Assembly: GCA_013388565.1 (NCBI GenBank)
Contig: JACAEZ010000107.1
Location: 1 to 10,958, forward strand
Source of the DNA: Campylobacterales bacterium
Lineage (GTDB): Bacteria > Campylobacterota > Campylobacteria > Campylobacterales > JACAEZ01
Direction: 5' to 3'
DNA length: 10,958 nt
In this document: positions 5,929 through 10,958 of the stretch, piece after piece
Layout of the letters: the number at the start of each line of letters is the position of its first letter
Numbering within the stretch: the stretch's first letter is position 1
Made by a program: the position numbers and the translations under genes
The notes under the pieces: model-generated
What the model was told of the DNA's origin: nothing
Databases searched by the model: none
Seen by the model: the letters and a program-made list of their open reading frames with translations, nothing else

Positions 5929-7830
5929 TTGAGTGTTATTTCTGAACCGTTTCATGAATATGAAAATAGTGGAGTGAGTTATGATTTTATTCCATTTGCA
6001 ATCTCTACAGACAATCTTTTAAAAGAGCTTAAAACTTTTTCACAAAAATTAAAAATTCCTTTAAATATGTTAGATTATGAGTTGATTGATTATAGTACAT
6101 TTAAAAAAGAGGCTAATGATACTGCATGGAAAGAGTTGAAAAGCGAAGATGTTGATGAATATTTTAGAAGAGATAGATTGTTGGATAGAGATTTTAAGAT
6201 AAAACAGTTTTATAAAGTCAAAATCTTTCCAAAAGAAAAAAAAGAGAACTTTAAACTTGTCATGAATATAGCAAGTGATAAAGATTTTACAAAAGTTGTA
6301 GGTATTATCAAAAAAGAGTCTATTTTGAACTACTCAAATAGATTGTTTAAAGATTTAAAAAATGAGTGCGATAAAAAAAAGATAAAAGCTGGTGTTTTGC
6401 TTGGTTTTTGCGATGAAGAGTTAATTCATGCTTTAGAGATTATTGTGTCAAAGGTTATGATAAATAAACGATTAATTGAAGATGAAAAGATTACTCTTTG
6501 TGAAGGTATAAAACCAATTTTTCCTGTATTTGAAAAGTATGAATTGTTGTTTAATAAAAAAACTAAACTTAAAGATAATGCAAAGATAGATTATTCTGAT
6601 AGAAACTTTTTAAAGACTATTAAAGCTGGTGACAATGTTGCTATCTATTATAAACCAAAAGAGGGTAGAGGTGGTAGAGATTGTAGAGGTGTTTATATAG
6701 ATATTAGTCATATTAAAGATGTAAATCATAAAGTTTATACATTTGGTAAAAATATAGAAGCTACTTTAGAAAATGATTGTACTGTTTATAAGGCTCGAAA
6801 AAGTGGTTATATAAAGATAGACAGAGATTTAATAGATATTAGTGAAGATGAAGTTAAATTAAATAGAATAGATTTTAAACATACAGGTTCTATATTGTCT
6901 GATGAAGATGTTGATTTAAAAATCAATGTTGAACAGAGTAGTTATTTGCTTGATGCTGTTGGAAGTAGTGTAACTGTTGAGGCTAAAGAGGTAAAAGTAA
7001 AAGGAAATGTGGCTGAAAATTCTGTAATAAGTGCCAAAATAGTTGAGATAGATGGACAAACTCATCAGCACTCAAAAATATATGCAAAACATGCAGTTAT
7101 ACATAATCATAAAGGGTATATTGAAGCAGATAGTGTACATATAAAAAATTTGGAACGGGGTGTTGTTGTTTGTAGTGAGTGTGTTATAGATAACTGCATT
7201 GGTGGAGAGGTGTTTGCAAAAAAGATACATGTAGAAAATCTCCACTCTCATGCCTCTTTAAATGCTTCTGATGAGATTGAGATTATTAAAATTTTGGGAG
7301 AAGATAACTCATTTTCATTTGATTCACTGTTTGATAGAGATGTAAAAACAATATATGAAAAGCTCCATCATGAGAGTTCTATTTTAAAAGATGAGTTGAA
7401 AAAATTAGATGAACAGTTTTTTATTCAAAAAAATTTATTTGATAAAAATCAAGATTTAATATTTTTAATAAAAGATAAAATAGAAGAGGCAAAAAGAGTA
7501 AAACAAAAACCTTCAAAAGTATTGCTTGATAATTTGGCAGAGTATAAAAAATTGATACAAAATATAGAAAATTATGAAAAGCAAAAAAATAAAATATCAA
7601 AAACACTTGATGAGTTACTTTCAGAAATAGAGACAATTCAATCAAAAATATTTCAAGCTAGATTAATAAATCATTCAAAATATAGTGGATATAATGAAAT
7701 TAAGTTTAAAATATTGGAGCCTTTATGTCAGCTCCAATTTATACCAAAAGGGTTTGAGAAGGTTATAAAGGTTGTAAGTAATGGTGATGAGTTTGAGATT
7801 ATTGCCGAAAACAGTGATAAAGAGTTGTAA
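5929..7830 (+). CDS. FapA / DUF342-family protein (flagellar assembly protein A-like)
   Basis: This 633-residue cytosolic protein matches the DUF342/FapA family in layout. It has a mixed N-terminal region (1-210), a DUF342 core around 220-330 with IKAGDNVAIYYKPKEGRGG and the GKNIEATLENDCTVYKARKSGYIKID segment, a repetitive beta-solenoid at about 330-455 with many His and Asp/Asn turns, and a long coiled coil at about 470-575 before a short C-terminal fold. FapA in Vibrio vulnificus is a polar protein involved in flagellation; the exact biochemical role is not settled, and function here is inferred from family and neighbours. The start is a TTG preceded by GAGGG; the next in-frame ATG is 46 codons in and would cut the N-terminal region. 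The stop overlaps the next ATG by one base (TAATG), which points to translational coupling. The beta-solenoid suggests a scaffold rather than an enzyme. Confidence 0.82.
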   Translation: MSVISEPFHEYENSGVSYDFIPFAISTDNLLKELKTFSQKLKIPLNMLDYELIDYSTFKKEANDTAWKELKSEDVDEYFRRDRLLDRDFKIKQFYKVKIFPKEKKENFKLVMNIASDKDFTKVVGIIKKESILNYSNRLFKDLKNECDKKKIKAGVLLGFCDEELIHALEIIVSKVMINKRLIEDEKITLCEGIKPIFPVFEKYELLFNKKTKLKDNAKIDYSDRNFLKTIKAGDNVAIYYKPKEGRGGRDCRGVYIDISHIKDVNHKVYTFGKNIEATLENDCTVYKARKSGYIKIDRDLIDISEDEVKLNRIDFKHTGSILSDEDVDLKINVEQSSYLLDAVGSSVTVEAKEVKVKGNVAENSVISAKIVEIDGQTHQHSKIYAKHAVIHNHKGYIEADSVHIKNLERGVVVCSECVIDNCIGGEVFAKKIHVENLHSHASLNASDEIEIIKILGEDNSFSFDSLFDRDVKTIYEKLHHESSILKDELKKLDEQFFIQKNLFDKNQDLIFLIKDKIEEAKRVKQKPSKVLLDNLAEYKKLIQNIENYEKQKNKISKTLDELLSEIETIQSKIFQARLINHSKYSGYNEIKFKILEPLCQLQFIPKGFEKVIKVVSNGDEFEIIAENSDKEL

Positions 7831-9881
7831 TGCAAAAAGATGTTTTAAATAATTTTTCTATTCTTTATGTAGAAGATGAGAAAGAGATAAGGGATTTGTT
7901 AGATAATTTTTTAAAACGAAAATTTAAAAATATCTATATTGGTACAAATGGGAAAGAGGGGCTAGACCTTTTTTTGGAGTATAAACCAGATATTGTTTTA
8001 ACAGATATTACAATGCCAATCATGAATGGTTTGGCAATGGCTAGAGAGATAAAAAAAATCTCTCAAAACACTCCTATTATTGTACTATCTGCACATAATG
8101 AAACTGCTATGTTTTTAGAAGCTATTGATATTGGTATTGATGATTATATGTTAAAACCAATATCTTTGAAAAGTTTATCTGCAAAATTTGAAAAAATTTC
8201 TACAAATTTAGTTTTAAAACAAGCAATTATAAATGAGCAACATTTAAGTCAAGAGATTTTAAATTCTAGTGAAAATATTATTTCGTTTGTTACAAAAAAA
8301 GATGGCTTAAAAATGGTAAATAAAAAGTTTTACCAATATTTTGATTTTAAAGATTTAGATGATTTTTTGAGTAAACATAAATGTATTTGTGAAATGTTCA
8401 TAAGAGATAATGGTTTTTTTGTAGCAGATGGATTTGATAGTGGCAAGTGGATTGATGAAATTTTGGCTAATAGAGATAAAATCTTTAAAGTAAAAATGAT
8501 AGATAAAAATCAAGAAGAGTTAATATTTACTGTAAATATAAAACCTATCATGTATGATTTGGAAGAGTATTTTATTATTACATACAACAATATTACAATG
8601 GTAGAAGATGCCATGAACTTAGAAAGAGAACTTTTCAGCTATAAAGAGAGATACCATACAAAACAGCAAGAGAGTGCTTTTTCTAAACAGCTAAAAATTA
8701 TTAAAGACTCTTTATCAAATAAAAAGATAGATGATTTTTATATAGACTCTTACTATAAACCACTTGATATATTAAGTGGTGACACTTATGGAACTATAGA
8801 TTTAGGAGAGAAAGGGTATCTGTTTTATATTATAGATGCTATGGGAAAAGGTTTGTCAGCATCTGTGACTTCTATACAGTCCACATCATTTATAAACAAC
8901 GCTGTAGAAAAAGCTTTAGAACATAATGATTTTAATTTTTTAAAAATAGTATCTTCATACTCTAGCTATATTAAAAAGCAGTTGTTAGAAGAGGAGATAG
9001 TTTGCATAATCTTTATCTACATAAATAAAGAGAGCAAAAAAATTGAACTATTAAATTATGGTATGCCACCTATTTTGATACAAACGGTAAGTCAAGAATT
9101 TGTTTATATAAGACCATCAAACCCGCCTATCATGGAGTTTATAGAGAGTGAAGTTGTAGATGAGATTGATTTAGATACTATTGATAAACTCTTTTTTTCA
9201 TCTGATGGTATAAATGAAGCATTGACAATTGATAATAAAGTATTTGATAACTATCTAAATGATACATTTGAAAATGCCATTTTTAAGCAAGATATAGTAA
9301 ATGTAATAGACGATAAGATAAAAGAGTTTGAAGATGATATGACATTTATCTATTTTAAACGAGAGTTTAAAAATATACTGTTTTGGCATCAGTTTGAAAT
9401 TAATTCATGTATCAATGAGATAGAGAAATTTCAAGAGGTGTTTGAAGCATTTTTGTATGATTTGGAGTTAGGATTTATGGAGACTCCAAAAATAATGGTT
9501 GTCATGAGTGAGCTATTATTGAATGCACTAGAACATGGAAATTATCAAATTACATTTAACCAAAAACAGAAAATGTTAGAAGATGGAACATTCCACTCAT
9601 ATCTTGAAGAATTGAGTCACGATATAACATATTTTAATAAGAAAATAAAAATTTTAATAATAAAATACGAATACTTTAACCAAAATGTGTTTGAAATCTC
9701 AATTGAAGACGAAGGGCTTGGGTTTGATGTAAATCTATTTTTTAAAAAGCTTAAACTTCAACATAGTATAAATCAATTAAATGGTAGGGGTATCATTTTG
9801 TCTCAAAAGTTGGTTGATGCAGTATTTTATAATGAAATTGGCAATAAAGTTACGATAATGAAAACTTCAAAAAAGGCATAA
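7830..9881 (+). CDS. Response regulator REC-PAS-PP2C phosphatase-HATPase (HsbR-like partner-switch regulator)
   Basis: Residues 8-125 are a receiver with Glu15-Asp16, phospho-acceptor Asp59, Ser87 and Lys109. Residues 140-258 are a PAS-like domain (NSSENIISFV, then KMVNKKFYQYFDF) of a type common in Campylobacterota. A helical linker (258-300) leads to a SpoIIE/PP2C phosphatase at about 303-510 with metal-binding Asp318 (SGDTYG), Asp336 (DAMGKG), Asp459 and Asp502-503 (EDDMTF). Residues 520-683 form a GHKL ATPase like anti-sigma serine kinases: N-box Glu561/Asn565 (SELLLNALEHG), G1 box EDEGLGFD (626-633) and NGRG (651-654). One chain therefore carries a phosphatase and a kinase that would act in opposition on a STAS protein, as in Pseudomonas HsbR. 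The STAS gene begins two bases downstream. The ATG overlaps the upstream stop, and the ribosome site (AAAGAG) is weak, consistent with coupling. Confidence 0.9.
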   Translation: MQKDVLNNFSILYVEDEKEIRDLLDNFLKRKFKNIYIGTNGKEGLDLFLEYKPDIVLTDITMPIMNGLAMAREIKKISQNTPIIVLSAHNETAMFLEAIDIGIDDYMLKPISLKSLSAKFEKISTNLVLKQAIINEQHLSQEILNSSENIISFVTKKDGLKMVNKKFYQYFDFKDLDDFLSKHKCICEMFIRDNGFFVADGFDSGKWIDEILANRDKIFKVKMIDKNQEELIFTVNIKPIMYDLEEYFIITYNNITMVEDAMNLERELFSYKERYHTKQQESAFSKQLKIIKDSLSNKKIDDFYIDSYYKPLDILSGDTYGTIDLGEKGYLFYIIDAMGKGLSASVTSIQSTSFINNAVEKALEHNDFNFLKIVSSYSSYIKKQLLEEEIVCIIFIYINKESKKIELLNYGMPPILIQTVSQEFVYIRPSNPPIMEFIESEVVDEIDLDTIDKLFFSSDGINEALTIDNKVFDNYLNDTFENAIFKQDIVNVIDDKIKEFEDDMTFIYFKREFKNILFWHQFEINSCINEIEKFQEVFEAFLYDLELGFMETPKIMVVMSELLLNALEHGNYQITFNQKQKMLEDGTFHSYLEELSHDITYFNKKIKILIIKYEYFNQNVFEISIEDEGLGFDVNLFFKKLKLQHSINQLNGRGIILSQKLVDAVFYNEIGNKVTIMKTSKKA

Positions 9882-9883
9882 GA

Positions 9884-10207
9884 ATGAATAGTGAAAATTT
9901 TAAAATGGCTATAAGATTTAGTGAAAATGATTTTTCTATAGATTTGATAGTAAATGGGAATATAAAAAGTGTAGAAGATTCTACAATATTAAAAGATGAG
10001 CTTGCAAAAGCTATCTCACAACTTAAAACGAGAGTTTTAAATCTGTTTATAGAAGACTCTTTTATTATTACATCTTCAGTAATAGGAAATTTAGTTAAAC
10101 TAATTCAAAAAGATAAAGTGCCTCTTTATATATTTGTAAAAAATAACGATTTATACAAATTGCTTGAAAATATGAATTTAATAACAGTTTTAAATATCAA
10201 AAGGTAG
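9884..10207 (+). CDS. STAS-domain anti-sigma factor antagonist-like protein (HsbA/SpoIIAA-like)
   Basis: A 107-residue single-domain protein with the alternating strand-helix order of STAS proteins: a first strand pair at 8-26, a helix around SVEDSTILKDELAKAI (29-44), a core strand VLNLFIED (51-58), the motif loop plus helix IITSSVIGNLVKLI (61-74), a strand PLYIFV (79-84), a helix NDLYKLLENM and a final LITVLNI. In SpoIIAA the phosphorylated loop reads DSSGLG. Here the equivalent is TSSVIG (63-68), so Ser64 is the candidate phosphosite, while the preceding Asp is Thr and the Gly is Val. It begins two bases after the phosphatase/kinase gene, which is its likely partner: kinase phosphorylates and phosphatase dephosphorylates. 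The downstream target is unknown; by analogy with HsbA it may bind an anti-sigma factor such as FlgM or a c-di-GMP enzyme. The STAS assignment is from pattern only. Confidence 0.75.
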   Translation: MNSENFKMAIRFSENDFSIDLIVNGNIKSVEDSTILKDELAKAISQLKTRVLNLFIEDSFIITSSVIGNLVKLIQKDKVPLYIFVKNNDLYKLLENMNLITVLNIKR

Positions 10208-10238
10208 TTCGTTTAAAATCTTTAGGGAAGGCAATAAA

Positions 10239-10958
10239 ATGAAAAAAAGTATAGGTGTAAAGATTACGATGGTGTTAATTCCCATTTTGGTTATAAGTTC
10301 CATTGTATTACAGTTTTTGATAGTCTCAAATTTTAAATCTAACTCATTAGAATTAAGTGAAAAAAATTTAGATATGTTGAGTAAGTCTATTTTTCAAACA
10401 ATTCGAGTTACTATGAATATGGGTGACCCAACACTCGTAGAAAAAGCACTTCATGATGCAAAATCAATTGAAGGTGTTCATGATTTAACAATACATAAAT
10501 CTCAAGGTATTATAGATACATTTGGTCTTAATGCAAAAGTCTCGACAGAACCGTTGATTGTAGAGACATTTAAAAATGCAAAACAGCAAAATATCATAAT
10601 AGATGATGTTAATAAACATAATTTACGATTGATAAGACCTTTAGTCGCAACAGATGAATGTCTTTCATGTCATACTGTAAATAAAGTTGGAGATGTTTTA
10701 GGGGTTATGGATTTGACATACTCTTTTAAAGATATAGATAAAAATATTTCAGATATTAGTTATCAGTTTATTATTATATTTGTTATTTCTTTGATTTTTA
10801 CATCTGTAGCAGTTTTGTATGCTTTAAAGGTAATTATTGGACATCCTTTAGACGAACTTTTGAAAAGAGTGTTTGATTTATCAAGTGGCGATGGGGACTT
10901 GACTCAAAGAGTAACTGTAAAAAGTGAAGATGAAATAGGTGAAGTTGGTACCTATATT
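10239..10958 (+). CDS. Methyl-accepting chemotaxis-type receptor with periplasmic c-type heme domain, 3' end outside window
   Basis: The first 240 residues of a membrane receptor are present. A short positive N-terminus precedes transmembrane helix 1 (about 9-29). The periplasmic part (30-173) contains a Cache/PAS-like fold and a single CxxCH motif, CLSCH at 141-145, in RLIRPLVATDECLSCHTVNK followed by GVMDLTYS. A second membrane helix spans about 176-197. A HAMP region follows, with GHPLDELLKRV and GDGDLTQRV ending in DEIGEVG, as in chemotaxis receptors. The CxxCH-in-PAS-like arrangement matches known heme-binding sensors of Geobacter and relatives, so covalent heme c and response to redox or a gas ligand are likely. 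The output domain lies beyond the edge; the HAMP style favours an MCP, but a histidine kinase or GGDEF protein is possible. The ATG at 10239 has AGGGAAGG seven bases upstream. It is 31 bp from the STAS gene and probably in the same operon. Confidence 0.85.
   Translation, partial: MKKSIGVKITMVLIPILVISSIVLQFLIVSNFKSNSLELSEKNLDMLSKSIFQTIRVTMNMGDPTLVEKALHDAKSIEGVHDLTIHKSQGIIDTFGLNAKVSTEPLIVETFKNAKQQNIIIDDVNKHNLRLIRPLVATDECLSCHTVNKVGDVLGVMDLTYSFKDIDKNISDISYQFIIIFVISLIFTSVAVLYALKVIIGHPLDELLKRVFDLSSGDGDLTQRVTVKSEDEIGEVGTYI

Larger units (their letters stand above)
4291..8034 (+). repeat. Paralogous receiver domains with a 22-bp exact DNA match
   Basis: Bases 4291-4312 and 8013-8034 are identical and encode the MPIMNGL loop next to the phospho-Asp in the receivers of the HD-GYP and PP2C proteins. 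Protein identity extends either side (YKPDIV-x-TD, EAI-x-IG, LKPIS). This marks a within-operon domain duplication or shared ancestry, not a mobile repeat. The coordinates span both copies and the genes between. Confidence 0.6.

Noticed and set aside
5840..6245. Homopolymer runs of eight A or T (for example near 5861 and 6236) as possible phase-variation switches
   Set aside because: Such runs are frequent in DNA this AT-rich, the frames are intact, and the classical switches in this phylum are mostly poly-G/C tracts.
7421..7645. Minus-strand frame of 74 codons, very rich in Phe and Leu, resembling a membrane peptide
   Set aside because: It is the reverse of the Lys/Glu-rich coiled coil of the FapA-family protein, which automatically yields Phe/Leu on the opposite strand.
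10208..10238. Separate promoter for the heme receptor gene
   Set aside because: The 31-bp gap shows a good ribosome site but no clear -10/-35 pair; co-transcription with the STAS gene is simpler.

Overview
The window looks like part of a Campylobacterota (epsilonproteobacterial) chromosome, probably a free-living, motile, Sulfurimonas/Arcobacter-like organism. The evidence is very AT-rich DNA with AAA/AAT/TTA/GAT-dominated codons, a divergent accC-accB / dcd arrangement (as I recall it from Campylobacter jejuni), a short FlaC-type flagellin, and a Campylobacterota-style PAS linker in one signalling protein. The genus cannot be fixed from the sequence alone.

Minus-strand half (1-3412): accB (biotin carboxyl carrier) and accC (biotin carboxylase) form a tight pair for the first step of fatty acid synthesis. 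They are followed by a D0/D1-only flagellin (flaC) that appears to have its own sigma-28 type promoter overlapping the accC stop codon. Next comes the N-terminal, multi-pass membrane part of a sensor protein whose 3' part is cut off. At the extreme left edge, the C-terminus of a plus-strand IS5-like transposase and a probable insertion-sequence end lie on top of the sensor frame, so the sensor seems to be interrupted by an IS.

A 103-bp divergent control region (3413-3515) carries a near-consensus sigma-70 promoter for the plus strand and a possible overlapping extended -10 for accB.

Plus-strand half (3516-10958): dcd (dCTP deaminase) is followed, with gaps of 12 bp or less or a 1-bp overlap, by four signalling genes. 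These are a REC-PAS-PAS-HD-GYP protein (predicted c-di-GMP phosphodiesterase), a FapA/DUF342 beta-solenoid plus coiled-coil protein, a REC-PAS-PP2C-HATPase protein (a phosphatase and a serine kinase fused on one receiver-controlled chain), and a small STAS-domain protein. After 31 bp comes the start of a methyl-accepting chemotaxis-type receptor whose periplasmic domain carries a CxxCH c-type heme site; it runs off the window.

Read together, the plus-strand cluster suggests a signalling module. Two receivers of close common origin would drive c-di-GMP breakdown on one side and a partner-switching phosphatase/kinase acting on the STAS protein on the other. A FapA-like scaffold sits between them, and a redox or gas-sensing heme receptor lies next door. 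The known parallel is the Pseudomonas HsbR/HsbA partner switch, which links to flagellar anti-sigma factor and c-di-GMP. The FapA and HD-GYP genes and the nearby flagellin fit a motility or surface-behaviour role, but that role is inference.
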